A DNA stretch of 64,000 nt from Anthostomella pinea (GCA_963556695.1 CAUWAG010000010.1:3410001-3474000), one strand, 5' to 3'. Shown: positions 36,629-46,893, counted from the first letter of the stretch. Notes: a model not told the origin generated them from the letters alone. Program-made: numbers and translations.

Positions 36629-38219
36629 ATGGCGTCTTTCGGAAAGATCTTCACCAAGGAGGTCAGTGAACCCAACTCTACTCAACTTGACATGCTCGCA
36701 TTGCCTTCTTCCTTTCTCCGACGCTGACGAGAATGCATCGCATAGCTCAACCCCCGCACCACCGCCATCCTCGCGGTTGCGAAGGCCAATGGCATCAACC
36801 TCGATGTCGAAGAGGTCGACACCACCAAGCCCACCAAAGACTTCCTGAAGTACAACAAGCTTGCCAAGGTCCCTACCTTTGTCGGCAATGATGGCTACGT
36901 CCTGACCGAGTGCATGGCCATCGCCATCTACAGTACGTGTTCTACGTGGCTTCAAGCCTTGCTTGTCGCCCAACACCATCCTACCAACGCCATCGGCGTT
37001 ACAATGATGACCAAGACATTTTCTATACAGTTATCCCTATCTGAAACCCACTGTTGATCATGGTTCTACTTTCTGAGCTATCTACCCCTCCCACATGAGC
37101 AGATCTATCAGCGTCGATTGTTTCAGGCCGCTAACGATTTGTCCTAGTCACCTCCCAGAACGAGAAGACCACTCTGCTCGGCAAGACCAAGCAGGAGTAA
37201 GTTGACCACCTCTACTGTCAAGCGCAAAAACATGTCTGACTTGTGATAGCTACGCTTCTATCCTGAAGTGGATGTCCTTCTTCAACACCGAGGTTCTCCC
37301 CAAGCTTGGTGCCTGGTACCGCCCTCTCCTTGGCTGGGACTCCTACAACAAGAAGGGAGTCGAGGATGCTCAGAAGGGCGCCGAGAAGGCTATCTCCATC
37401 GTTGAGGAGCACCTTCTCCACAACACCTACCTCGTTGGCGAGCGTGTCACCCTTGCCGATCTGTTCGCTGCCAGCATCATCTCCCGCGGCTTCCAGTTCT
37501 TCTTCGACAAGGCGTGGCGATCCAAGAACCCCAACGTCTCTCGATGGTACGAGACCGTCTACAACCAGCCCATCTACATCAACGTGGCCAAGTCGTTCGA
37601 GCTCCTCGACACCCCTAAATTGACCAACACCCCTCCCAAGAAGGATGAGAAGCCCAAGGCTGCTAAGGCCCCCAAGGCCGAGAAGGCCGAGCCTAAGCCT
37701 GCTCCCGCCGCGGAGGAGGAGGCCCCCAAGCCCCCGAAGCACCCCTTGGCTTCTCTGCCGCCCTCAGAGTTCGCTCTTGACGAGTGGAAACGATACTACT
37801 CGAACCACGACGAGGCCGAGTCCATGAAGTACTTCTGGGAGAACGTTCCCTTCAAGGACTACTCCCTCTGGAGATGCAAGTACAGGTACAACGACGAGTT
37901 GACCTTGACCTTCATGTCCAACAACCTTATCGGCGGCTTCAACACCCGTCTTGAGGGTTCTCGCAAGTACCTCTTCGGATGTGCCTCCGTCTACGGCGAG
38001 AACAACGACTCCGTAATTGAGGGTGCTTTCGTTATCCGAGGTGACAAGTACGAGCCCGTCTTCGACGTTGCTCCTGACTATGAGAGCTACGAGTTCACCA
38101 AGCTCGACCCCACCAACGAGGAGGACAAGGCTTTCGTCGAGTCCATGTGGAAGTGGGACAAGCCCATCACTCACGAGGGCAAGGAGTACAAGCACGCTGA
38201 TGGCAAGGTCTTCAAGTAG
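36629..38219 (+). CDS. Translation elongation factor eEF1B gamma subunit
   Basis: Exons 36629-36661, 36746-36932, 37148-37196 and 37250-38219 encode 412 residues. The N-terminal half is a glutathione-S-transferase-like fold: MASFGKIFTKELNPRTTAIL, FLKYNKLAKVPTFVG, LTECMAIAIYI and NTYLVGERVTLADLFAASII. A Lys/Pro/Ala linker follows (residues about 205-250). The EF1G domain contains LPPSEFALDEWKRYYSN, WENVPFKDYSLWRCKYRYND, GGFNTRLEGSRKYLFG and ends HADGKVFK. Gamma anchors the alpha/beta exchange factors that recycle eEF1A-GDP. The first intron follows codon 11, and intron 2 is long (215 bp). Codon use is strongly biased to C/G-ending codons (GAG, AAG, CTC, GTC), as expected for high expression. 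Confidence 0.95.
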
Positions 38220-38599
38220 GCTAAGGCAGCTTATATGTGTAATGTGCTGGGATGTTTACGTGTCATGAGGATATGCAATGCTAATGGGAGAGGACTTCCT
38301 GAGACATGGGCTCGCCTGGCTAGGTGCCATGTAACTGTCAGATAGATACAGCTCTGACATTGACCTGTGCTATGTTGCCACAACCAATGCTCGGCGTCAT
38401 GCTTTAATCTGTGATTTCATCGAGTTCGTGATCTCATGGATGTGGCATATATTTCATCTGAGCACTGTACTCATGGTAGAATAGCCAATGCTGGTGGCCG
38501 AGTCAGTTCATAGTATCCCGTTTGGAAGAAGCAAGAGCAATGTCGCCACGATCAAAGGCAATGGATGCCGTAGTACATTAAACCCCATATCTTTGGATA
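38220..38599. other. 3' flank of eEF1B-gamma
   Basis: Nothing beyond the expected 3' untranslated sequence is recognised. Confidence 0.4.
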
Positions 38600-38885
38600 T
38601 TTGTCGTCGCTCTAAGAAGCCAGTCTTTCGGCGGTAATGTCTGCCTCCTCACCAACATCACCATCTCTAACCACCAACACGCCATTGAACCCACGAACGT
38701 AATCCTCATTAAGAGCCAGACACTCGTTACGAACAAGCACTCTTTCATTCTACAGTAAGCGGATACCTCGCAAATCAGTACGAAGGCGACCCCGGTGTCC
38801 TCATCACCGCAATACCCAGTGGCTGGAGCAATGGTCCGCGCGAAGTCAACTGCTCAGCCATGTATGGGGGGGGGGGCTGGTCATA
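38600..38885 (+). pseudogene. Coding-like remnant with frameshift, family unknown
   Basis: Two adjoining frames look like protein: one with SQSFGGNVCLLTNITISNHQ up to HSFILQ and TAA near 38757, the next beginning SGYLANQYEGDPGVLITAIP and running through SGWSNGPREVNCSAMY into an 11-G run (38866-38876) and TAG. They would join with a one- or two-base shift near 38757. There is no recognised family or start. It may be a decayed secreted-protein gene. Confidence 0.3.
38866..38876 (+). repeat. Poly-G run (11 G)
   Basis: An uninterrupted G tract that ends the coding-like remnant. Confidence 0.9.
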
Positions 38886-38949
38886 GGCTATCACTGCCGC
38901 CTCTCTCCTTTGCAGTGATAGAGCGGACAGGGAGGGGAGGAGCATGGAA

Positions 38950-38979
38950 GGGAAGGGGAGGGGAGGGGAGGGAAAGGGG
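38950..38979 (+). other. G-quadruplex-prone G-tracts
   Basis: Six runs of three or four G separated by one to three A occur within 30 bp (GGGAAGGGGAGGGGAGGGGA and on), fitting the standard G4 pattern on the plus strand. Confidence 0.6.
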
Positions 38980-39505
38980 ACCAGGGAGGCGATGCATTCT
39001 ACCTTGGTCCCGGTTATATATGTGCAGGATACGTGCAGGATACGTGCATCTGCGTAAACGGGCTCGTCTCTTAAAGCCCGTCGCGGGTTTACAAGCTGCG
39101 GGTGGCACTGTCAATAGATTTAATGACCCGACCCTGTTATGGAGTCTGTTGTTATATCGGTGATCTGAACTGTATCTTGAGAGTCGTGTTGGCTGTAGAG
39201 TCACTCGTCCGTCAGCGCTGCTGAAGTGGTATCAAGAGCATTGGTTGCTGCGTTGGGTTGCTGCGGCGGGATCTCTGGCAGGCGCTGCTGAAGCGTTTTT
39301 TTAGAGCATTGCAATCGATATTGCGAATGACTGGCGGCTAGAACATGATCGACCTTGGTGTGCCCTTGTCCCGGCTGTGACTGACCTCTAGCTGGTAGGT
39401 GTCCTGCTTTTCAAACAGCCTCTATGCCCGAGCCCAAGCGCAACCCTGTTCTATTCCTCTTCCCATGGCCAAGGGACCGATCCTCCTCCCAGAACCTCGT
39501 GTGAA
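38980..39505. other. Intergenic, nothing recognised
   Basis: No supported feature. Confidence 0.4.
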
Positions 39506-39829
39506 TCATAAGCTATCCGCTGGGTGGTAGCGCTTCCATTTGCTGGCCTCCTTTTTGGTCTTTTCTTCACTCCTCCAGTCCTCATACTGCAGCCCGTAGG
39601 TCTCGTTGACAATCCGTACGTAGTCAGATTTAAGTATCTCCGGACCAAACGACATGGCAGGTAAAATTTGCCCCTCGCCCGGAGAATCTTAGATCTAGAC
39701 AATGAACCTCTGCAGGGACTTATGCTTTAACGTTACCATGAGCTCCCTACCAATGTCTTCGGCAGCTTGTCCCACACCTCCTTTCTTGAGTCTGCTAATG
39801 GTCATCATCACCATCTGCTTCCCCTGCAT
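39506..39829 (-). pseudogene. Decayed gene with in-frame stops, family unknown
   Basis: One minus-strand frame starts ATG 39829 with QMVMMTISRLKKGGVGQAAE and continues DIGRELMVTLKHKSLQRFIV. It meets TAG and TAA two codons apart near 39690, then resumes DSPGEGQILPAMSFGPEILK, SDYVRIVNETYGLQYEDWRS and EEKTKKEASKWKRYHPADSL before TGA at 39508-39506. The balanced composition in a single frame on both sides of the stops argues for a former gene. A further TAG precedes the ATG after FTFDPL. I do not recognise the protein. Confidence 0.45.
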
Positions 39830-40758
39830 CTAGAGGGGATCGAATGTAAATTGCGGGCGCAGGAAACCCGCGACAGGCGTTCCAGTTCTCTGGATGGATC
39901 TCGTGTGCACAGAGAAGTCGGGGCTCGCGATGGCCTAGGTCTTACCGTCTGTAGTATATAGGGAGGATGGGTCTTTGTGAGTATTGTATCTCCACCTACT
40001 CGAGTCGACAACGTCTCGCATGATATCTCGTACGGTTATGCCGGTCTGGTCCCTGGTTCTGTAATTGCTAATGGCTGGAATTCCTGTGATCTTGTCCAAG
40101 GCGTGCGACTCACTTGGCTCCTCACGCGCATGTTGACGGGTCATCAAGTTCAAACCCTTTCGCAAGTGTCCTTGTGCTGGATGCCGAACTTCGCCCCTTT
40201 CTGACTCCTCCCGGGTTACATGGGCAGCGTATCATAGAATCATCTGGACCAGGTCTCTGATATTGTTCAGATCTTACCCCGAGGCTTGAGCTTTCAGTTG
40301 AGCTCTGCATTCGCTGTGTCATCGCTCAATATGCCTCTTCAGGTCCGTGAGCTCACTTGTACCATTCGCGCTGCTCACTGTCTATAATTTGGCATGAAAA
40401 GCTCTGGCGGTGATGGCCGCGCGCTCACTATATCAAGCATGCGTCCAGTACGGCATGACAATTGGCGATGAACGTTTGATCCTGGCACAGCTGTCGTCCC
40501 TCCACCGAGTCACCTACCGTTCAATTACTGGAATTGCATCTTTGAGTCTTGAAGACCTGGAAGATGACCATAGCTATATTCACAATCAGGTTCATTTGCT
40601 GCTCAAAGTATTGAAAAGGCACTCTCGTGAATCGTAGCAGCGTTGCAGCAACTGCCGTTGTACACCTTACAATACTGCATCGCCATGGCATAAACCGATA
40701 CATTCGCAGTGAGTCTTGAGCAAAGTCTCGTGTGCCACGTTTAGGTCTCCTGGAATAT
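39830..40758. other. Intergenic, nothing firmly supported
   Basis: A 75-codon plus-strand frame at 40410-40637 (ending VLKRHSRES) has no homology clue. Nothing else is recognised. Confidence 0.4.
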
Positions 40759-40759
40759 C

Positions 40760-40766
40760 TATAAAT
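40760..40766 (+). promoter_or_regulatory. TATA box of the small Cys-rich gene
   Basis: TATAAAT lies about 205 bp upstream of the ATG at 40971. A long CA-rich leader follows with a near repeat (CAATCTATAGAAGCC and AAATCTACAGAAGCC), typical of inducible fungal genes. Confidence 0.5.
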
Positions 40767-40970
40767 ACTTCGAACGCGGCCCCCATAACCTCCTGCCCAG
40801 ACACATCCATAAACACCAATCTATAGAAGCCACCACCAGTTCACAGACAAGCACGAGACAAATCCTTCGACACCGACTTCACATCAAGACACACCCACAT
40901 CAACACAAATCTACAGAAGCCGACAGCGACATCTACAAGATACACATCAAGATACGCACCATCGACCAAC

Positions 40971-41162
40971 ATGTGCCGAGCCGACCGCACCCGATTCTAT
41001 TGCACAGTCTGCAACTACGAACCGAGACACTTTTTTGAGGAACATTATCGCGGATTTGACCCTTGCTCTCTGCCAGAGGCGTGCACCCGGTATTGTCTCC
41101 CAGACTGTCGTACAAAACGGACCATGAGACACCTAGTCTATGTAAGAAACACGGTGGATTGA
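40971..41162 (+). CDS. Small Cys-rich protein, 63 aa, function unknown
   Basis: The predicted 63-residue protein has seven cysteines in paired spacing (CRADRTRFYCTVC, then FDPCSLPEACTRYCLPDC) and a basic tail. It has no signal peptide, so a zinc-binding cytosolic or nuclear role is more likely than secretion, which is inference. Support comes from the ATG context (ccaacATGT), the CA-rich leader with a TATA box, and the concentrated Cys pattern. A GTAAGA donor-like site near the end (41148) means the true C-terminus could be spliced elsewhere. The broken Cys-rich gene at 42982 has a similar size class and promoter style but no clear alignment. Confidence 0.45.
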   Translation: MCRADRTRFYCTVCNYEPRHFFEEHYRGFDPCSLPEACTRYCLPDCRTKRTMRHLVYVRNTVD

Positions 41163-41507
41163 AATGATTCGCGGCGTTTTATAATGCACATGCATAGGCG
41201 AAGGAGGCGATTGGGAAATCCCTTGGGACTTGTAGCGTTATTTAGCTTGGCACATATAGGGGTGCCTTGATAGTAAACATCTTGCTACACAGTTCTGAGC
41301 TGATCCACTTCGCATGTCCTTGTGAACGCTGCAATACATAGTGGTCTTTCTGCATTTCTCCAGGTAATGGTCATTTGATAATATCGTGAGCTAACAACAC
41401 TGGAGTTTCTCAGGGGTTCGCATGGCACATGTGTACAAAATAATACGGCCGGGAAAACCTCATATAAGAACCCTAATCATCTACGCGCTGATCCCACTAC
41501 TATCTGG
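41163..41507. other. Intergenic, nothing recognised
   Basis: About 345 bp between the small Cys-rich gene and the 3' end of the effector candidate. Confidence 0.4.
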
Positions 41508-42218
41508 CTACTGTGGGAACCTCGAAGGCGTATACATCGCCCAAACCAGCGAAGGCGGCGATGTCCCCGCACCGCATATCATCTGGCCATACGTGCCCAC
41601 GCGACCCCCCTTTGCGTGTTTCCAGCTCGAAGTCACCGTCTCGTAGATATCCTGCGACGCAATGTCTATCGCCGTCCAAGTAGACTTCACGATCGACACG
41701 CCCCACGCACAGTCCCCCGAGATCGACAATGTGTGGAAGTACTCGCCGCTGTACCGGCTCCAGTCCCCAAATTCCCACATTCCCGGCTTCGCCCCCAGCC
41801 CGTCGATGATTGCCTGGCAGTCAGGGACCGCGGCGTTGAGCTCGCAGCCGGCATCTTTGCGGAGTTATATGTTAGTGGATGATTACTCCTCGGCACTGTG
41901 TCGCGGGAGCAAGAGCACATGGTATCCCGTTCGTGAAATGAAATACTCAAGAAAAGACATACCCATGATAGTGCTGTCGCCACATATACTGCCCGAAGTT
42001 TTCCGCGGTACGTAGCTAGCCCAGAAGAACTTATCGCCTCCGTCGGTGGAAGCACTGGCAGGAGGGGCGTCGCTGTGTGTGGTGTTGCGGATGAAGACGG
42101 AGACGGTGCTGCCGTTCTGCGCCGTCACCAGGGTCTCGAAGAAGCCGGGCATCGCTGCCGCGCCACGGATCGTGGCGACTCCGGAGAGGAGGGCCATAGT
42201 CAGGGTAGTGAAATGCAT
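41508..42218 (-). CDS. Secreted Hce2/Ecp2-type effector candidate, 200 aa
   Basis: Minus-strand exons 42218-41963 and 41854-41508 are joined by a GTATGT..AAAG intron and give 200 residues. Residues 1-21 are a signal peptide (MHFTTLTMALLSGVATIRGA). The mature part has CGDSTIM, then DAGCELNAAVPDCQAIIDGL, SGDCAWGVSI, a GGRVGTYGQMICGAG block and a final LVWAMYT. This order (CGDS, VPDCQ, C-A-W/F-G-V, G-x-VG-x-x-G-x-M-x-C, W-x-x-Y) is that of the Hce2 domain named after Cladosporium Ecp2. Members are secreted and some provoke plant cell death, but a role here is inference. The intron falls between the first two cysteines. A divergent CA-rich leader and a transposon-rich neighbourhood fit an accessory effector locus. 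Confidence 0.75.
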
Positions 42219-42981
42219 GGCGTGCGTATCTGGGTTTCTTTGCGTGGTAGAACGTAATGTTGGTTGCTCAGGGGTATGTGTATGTCTGTGTAGTGATGTA
42301 AAGCAAAAGTAAGGTGGTGGAGGGAGCTTGTGAGGCGACAGTTTTATAGACTTTTTTGGCGCCACTGACAATGGAATGTGCATTTGGATGTGTATATGCG
42401 TATACAATACGGATCAACCACTACTCCATGTATCTACGCAGGCCAAAGCCTGCAGCGGTCATAAGTTCTGCTCGTGACACTTCAGCCATATGTCATATGA
42501 GTCTGAGTTCACCATTGTGCCTGGATGGAGCCCCAAGATGCAAGGCAATGGGAGTCGTGTAACGGTAACACGTATGACAAGCGGGGTGCATGAAAGATAG
42601 AAGCGTCTTTATGGAAGTCGTCGAGTCTTGGTGCCGGAAGTTTGGTCATACGCACCTTCGGCTTCCGCCGAGCTTCCAAGTGTCAAAAGGATGACATCCA
42701 AGGCGGCCCTTTGGGTCGAACAGCACAAGAGATGACACAATTACCCAGTCGAAAAATCCTTTCAACCGCCCTTTGTCTTTGTACGTGTATGAAAGAACAG
42801 GCGTAACAGCAAGGCTGGGTGAAATAATGCACCAGAGAACAAACCCCTTTGTCCTCTAGCTCGTATCTTCATGACTCGTATCTTCATGAATCGCCTATAA
42901 GTCTCGCGGAGCCACGTGCGCATCGGGCGGGAGTACATTAGCAGTCCAAATCAACAAAATTTCCACAGAGAAACAATAACA
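42219..42981. promoter_or_regulatory. Divergent intergenic region, effector candidate / Cys-rich gene
   Basis: These 763 bp lie between divergent starts. A CCTATAAG TATA-like word at about 42894 is some 85 bp before the ATG at 42982. The CTCGTATCTTCATGA word occurs twice in tandem near 42860-42890. Confidence 0.45.
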
Positions 42982-43140
42982 ATGCCCCGGATTCACGCCA
43001 TCCACGAAATGTCTAATAACTCAGCTCCGGAAGATACGATCTTCCTCGAGGGAACCTTCCTCATATTCGGCTGCGGGCACTCCTACGTCCAAGACACGAA
43101 GACCATTCCCATACTCGACGCAGAACTGCATAAGCGCCTG

Positions 43141-43168
43141 CAATGCCCACTCTGCAATGCCCACTCTG
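43141..43168 (+). repeat. 14-bp perfect tandem duplication
   Basis: CAATGCCCACTCTG occurs twice in a row inside a Cys-rich coding segment and shifts the frame by two. Confidence 0.9.
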
Positions 43169-43538
43169 CTTCCCCGGAAAATGTCTAGCATGCGGTGGAT
43201 ATTTCAGCGGCTGGCTGCCAACCTGCCCTCTCTGCGAGCAATTTGGACTATGTGAGGGCTGGGCCGACGACGCTGTCGAGCAGGGCTATATCAAGCTGCA
43301 TTTTAACTAGGGCATGCTGATGGTCCCGTATGTTGGCCAGGAGCCCACGCGGGTCGTGGACTGGACCGAGTGTCTTACGTTGGGGTTAGGTGAGGTTGAG
43401 CTCCATGCGGGTGAGAGCTTGTATGGCAGGCCTGTCGCAAGTTCGGATTTACAATTGCACTTAACAGAGATTCGGGAGCTCGAGAGCGGAGGTGAGGTCA
43501 GTACTTTTTGCCCGGAAGAGCCGCTCACCATTGATGTT

Positions 43539-43578
43539 CATATCGAAGAGTCTGGAGTCATATCGAAGAGTTTGGAGT
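43539..43578 (+). repeat. 20-bp tandem duplication
   Basis: Two adjacent 20-bp copies starting CATATCGAAGAGT differ at one base, so this duplication is older than the 14-bp one or has diverged. Confidence 0.85.
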
Positions 43579-43723
43579 GGTACCTCGCAGCGAAAAGGAG
43601 TGTCACTTTACTCTACTGGTATAATTATAGCGCTACATCATCGCTCTATCTCCCCCAAAGGGGTTGGGGGCTTGTATTTTGATCCAAAATGCAAAATGTT
43701 GACCAATTTTCTTCCTCCTACAT

Positions 43724-45532
43724 TCAGTTATACGTGAACCGGAAGTGAAAGTGAGAATCCAATGCCCGCTTACTAAAGAGCCTTGACTTTGGCGTCAGGA
43801 CATACTTCGCTCGAGCAAGGTCGGCTTCATCCATGTTCCTGATGAACATGCTATACCACTGCACACCGCTGATATGAGCCAGCACGCTGACCTTCTCGTC
43901 GACCGTGTGTATACCCCCAAGTCCTTCATCCTCAGGATCCCACCCAGGGTCGTACCTGAAGATGTGCTTCGTCAGGTCCCAGTAGTACCTCGTATCTGTA
44001 TTTCCCGTGGACATGCCGGGCGCGATCAGCAGCTTCTCACCGTAGATGGCGCGTGAAGTTCCGGAGAGCACGGCGTAGGGAGTGACTCCATCCACCGATG
44101 TCGGCGTGACGGGTGCGGACTCGAGAACGTCCCGCTCGACGTTGAGCTTGATCGAGCGTGGCGTTTCTGGTTCGTCGTTGAAAGCCTGCACCGTGAGGTT
44201 GTACTTCTCGGCAACCACCTCCGCCAGACTCTTCAGCTTCGCCTCGACACCTGACGGGCGATCGCCGACGTTGACTCTGTGGTTGACTAGGACCCTGACG
44301 CGTTCCGGCAAAGCATTGCTCTTGACGCCGCCACTGATCACATCAGGGGCCACCGATGTCGTGAACAGGTATTTGATATCGTCCCCGGCCTTCGCAGCTT
44401 CTTGTGCAAGTTTATCCTTCGTCGTGGACCCTTCTTCCTTCCAGGAGGGCAATAGTTTCTTCAGGCTAGAAGGGAAATCAGGGCTGTGTTCGGCTCCGCA
44501 TTGAAGCTGACTCAGGTAAGGGTTCTCGGGATGGAAATGCGGCTCGTAGGGATTTGCCTCGATCATTGTAATGAGTTCAGACATGACTCCAATAGCGTTA
44601 TGCGCGGGAGGGATTGATGAGTGTCCACCCGGCATGCGAATGATGATTTCAGCATCGATGTACCCCTTTTCAGCGACGCCAGGGAGGGCGAAGTGAGACC
44701 CCCATACACTAGAAGTCCCCATCCCCTCGTCCACCAGTATAGCCGCACCATCTTTGCCGTAGCGATCGACCAAGACAGGGGCGAGGTGTCCAGCGCCTTC
44801 GAGCCCTTTGGATTCTTCGTCGAACCCAAATGACAGAATGAGCGTTCTCTTCGGTTCAAACCCTGCACCAATCAGTAGCTCTACAGCTTCCATGATACCG
44901 ATGAGGATGTTCTTGCAGTCGGATGCGCCTCGGCCCCATACGTACTGGCCATCGTAGAAGCCACTGAAAGGCGGGTGCGTCCACTGTCCGATGGTGGCTT
45001 CAGCGACAGGCACGACATCCTGGTGGGCCATCAAGACCGTAGGGCTCAAGCTCTCATCTGAACCCTGCCATGTGTACAAAAGGCCATGTGTGTTCACCTT
45101 TTCGAGCTCCAGGGTGTCGTGAAGGAGCGGAAACGTCGTCTCGAGGTACGCGGCGAGATCGTACATGACATCCCAGCGCTTGTCCTCTCCGACCGGGCCC
45201 AAGTCATCAAAAGATGGCGATGGCACCTGAACGGCACCAGCGAGGCGTGCGACTGCTATGTCGCGAAACCTGATTGATGTGATGTATGTATCCATTTCCG
45301 ACAGGGCAGGACTCGTCAGGCTGGGGAAGAGTGGCTCGACTTGAGGGCATTGACCTGAGACAGTCATCGTCTCATGCTCTTCGGCGAGCATGCTGATGCC
45401 ATCACACGAGAGCTTGATGGCGATAATGAGCGCGGCAGCCCGTGCGAAGAACGCCCAGGAAGGCTTCCATCGTGGCCGCGGCGCAACTGTGCGAGGGGCA
45501 GGTAGAAGCGACCCTTTCTCTGATATCCCCAT
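43724..45532 (-). CDS. Carboxypeptidase S-like M20 metallopeptidase
   Basis: A single exon of 602 residues. ATG 45532 is chosen because the frame upstream has low-complexity leader and the usual N-terminus MGISEKGSLLP begins here. A membrane anchor lies near residues 28-50 (AFFARAAALIIAIKL). Catalytic and zinc residues of the M20 family are visible: VLMAHQDVVPV (His, Asp), WGRGASDCKN (Asp), GFDEESKG (Glu-Glu), GGHSSIPPAHNAIG and the late HTVDEKVSV (His). Fungal CPS1 enters the vacuole as a type II membrane protein and releases C-terminal residues from peptides with Gly next to last. The length agrees with the family and no lesion is seen, in contrast to its neighbours. Confidence 0.9.
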   Translation of the reverse strand: MGISEKGSLLPAPRTVAPRPRWKPSWAFFARAAALIIAIKLSCDGISMLAEEHETMTVSGQCPQVEPLFPSLTSPALSEMDTYITSIRFRDIAVARLAGAVQVPSPSFDDLGPVGEDKRWDVMYDLAAYLETTFPLLHDTLELEKVNTHGLLYTWQGSDESLSPTVLMAHQDVVPVAEATIGQWTHPPFSGFYDGQYVWGRGASDCKNILIGIMEAVELLIGAGFEPKRTLILSFGFDEESKGLEGAGHLAPVLVDRYGKDGAAILVDEGMGTSSVWGSHFALPGVAEKGYIDAEIIIRMPGGHSSIPPAHNAIGVMSELITMIEANPYEPHFHPENPYLSQLQCGAEHSPDFPSSLKKLLPSWKEEGSTTKDKLAQEAAKAGDDIKYLFTTSVAPDVISGGVKSNALPERVRVLVNHRVNVGDRPSGVEAKLKSLAEVVAEKYNLTVQAFNDEPETPRSIKLNVERDVLESAPVTPTSVDGVTPYAVLSGTSRAIYGEKLLIAPGMSTGNTDTRYYWDLTKHIFRYDPGWDPEDEGLGGIHTVDEKVSVLAHISGVQWYSMFIRNMDEADLARAKYVLTPKSRLFSKRALDSHFHFRFTYN

Positions 45533-46024
45533 TGTGAGCTTTGGCGGGGACCCGAAGGTTGGTGAGATGATGAGAGATGGGTGAGATGATGAAGTCTTGT
45601 TTGGGTGTCTCGGTGGAAGCGGAGAAAGTTGAGTGAGTCTGACGGTGATGCAATGCGGCCGACGCCGGGTGTGGGGGGCCCCCATGCGATGAGACCATTT
45701 AGGCAACTGATTGTCAGCCGGGCCTACATACTGTAGCTGCTATACGCCCACAGCCATGGGTATAGGTAGGCATATCTACCAATGCTTGTCACATTTACCG
45801 ACTATGTGGTTCCAAAGCGTGTTGATCTTGGGCCAACATGCTACTGCTAGTTTCTGGCCACAATTTATCAGTCAGCAGCGACGGTTACCAGAAGAGCATT
45901 TCACCCCAGAGCTGTGCTCGGCAGAGCTTGGACAGACAGCTGTCGGGTACTGCTTCAGTAGGGCACCGATGCTGGTACGTTCGACAAACCAAGAACCAGC
46001 ATCGCGTAACTCCCCTGATCTCCA
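45533..46024. other. Intergenic, nothing recognised
   Basis: Holds the promoter of the carboxypeptidase gene and the 3' flank of the phosphoesterase pseudogene. Confidence 0.4.
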
Positions 46025-46893
46025 TCATATGACAATGACCATCGACGGCTCAAAGTCGTGTTTACCCCTCTTCTTCCTCCTGTCGCTCTCAGCTTCGTAC
46101 GCGGCGCTCCCAGGAAGGACATAGCCACGCTGATTCGCAACCACCCGGATCCCGTCCCGTACAAGATCTGTCGAGTAATGCATATGACCAAAAACCCATG
46201 TATTGATTCCCCTCCATTCCTCGTGGCCGACAAGATCAGTCGCGAACGCGGGCGTCCATGGATTGGCAGAATCCGCTGGCCGCGAAGTACCTTGCATACA
46301 CGGCGCATGATGTGTGACGACGATGAGCTTTCTCCCCGAGTCTCCCTCTTGCGATGTTACTTCTGAGACCTGCTTACGAAGCCATTCGGCCTCCTCCGCG
46401 TGAGTATGGTCATGCTTCTCGACGGTCCATCCGTCTATCTTTTTGAAGTCGCTGACCTTGGACTTGACGATGTCGCGGATGTCCAGAGGGATAGCGGACC
46501 ACAGTGTGCACCCGAGGATTGTCAATCTGGAGGCTGGGTCATCCCAGCGGGTCTTGTTCAGGAGAATGAGCCGGCCTACCAGAGAAGGCTCTTCGGATAA
46601 CTCCTGCGCCCTTCAAGACCCGACTCGTAGTCCAGACCGTAGAACTCGTGATTGCCCAGTACTAGAAATACTTTCTCGTACCGAGCTACTTGGGCTTCGA
46701 GGAACACCAGGTATCCTGCATAGTCGATGAGTCTCCCTATGTCGCCTGCGAGAAGGAGAAACGGCGCCACCGCGGGAAATGTGAATGTGGAATATTGTTG
46801 CGCAACCTCGAGATGTAGATCTGAAAGGAGTTGAAGGTGTAGGCCGGAGGGCCGGTTTAGTCGCCCGGTGATTGACTGAAGAAAGCCCTTCAT
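46025..46893 (-). pseudogene. Calcineurin-like metallophosphoesterase, one-base frameshift
   Basis: It begins MKGFLQSITGRL at 46893, with metal motifs LQLLSDLHLEV (D-x-H), LLLAGDIGR (GD), and LVLGNHEFYGLD (GNHE). After GLEG near 46610 the frame ends prematurely at 46576. The next frame supplies QELSEEPSLVG, RLTILGCTLWS, then KLIVVTHHAPCMQG (H-x-x-P) and NTWVFGHMHYSTDL (GH-x-H), ending SMVIVI at 46025. Loss of one G in the run at about 46607-46611 accounts for the shift, since all five metallophosphoesterase motifs are present and ordered. It could be a true pseudogene or a single-base assembly error. Fungal relatives are cytosolic Ser/Thr-phosphatase-like hydrolases of unknown substrate. Confidence 0.75.

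Larger units (their letters stand above)
42982..43682 (+). pseudogene. Cys-rich (zinc-ribbon-like) gene broken by tandem microduplications
   Basis: It starts MPRIHAIHEMSNNSAPEDTI and has Cys/His clusters: GCGHSYVQDT, LQCPLC, then in another frame GKCLACGGYFSGW and PTCPLCEQFGLCEGWADDAV, resembling a RING-like or zinc-ribbon fold. The frame is lost at a perfect 14-bp tandem duplication (43141-43154 and 43155-43168), which leads to TAG 43186-43188. Ignoring one copy, the second Cys cluster follows in frame to TAG 43308-43310, after which the same frame continues (MLMVPYVGQEPTRVVDWTEC and on). A second, 20-bp tandem duplication (43539-43558, 43559-43578, one mismatch) shifts the frame again. Function unknown. 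Confidence 0.55.

Noticed and set aside
37218..37742. Minus-strand 174-codon ORF over eEF1B-gamma
   Set aside because: Leu/Gly-rich antisense of strongly codon-biased coding DNA.
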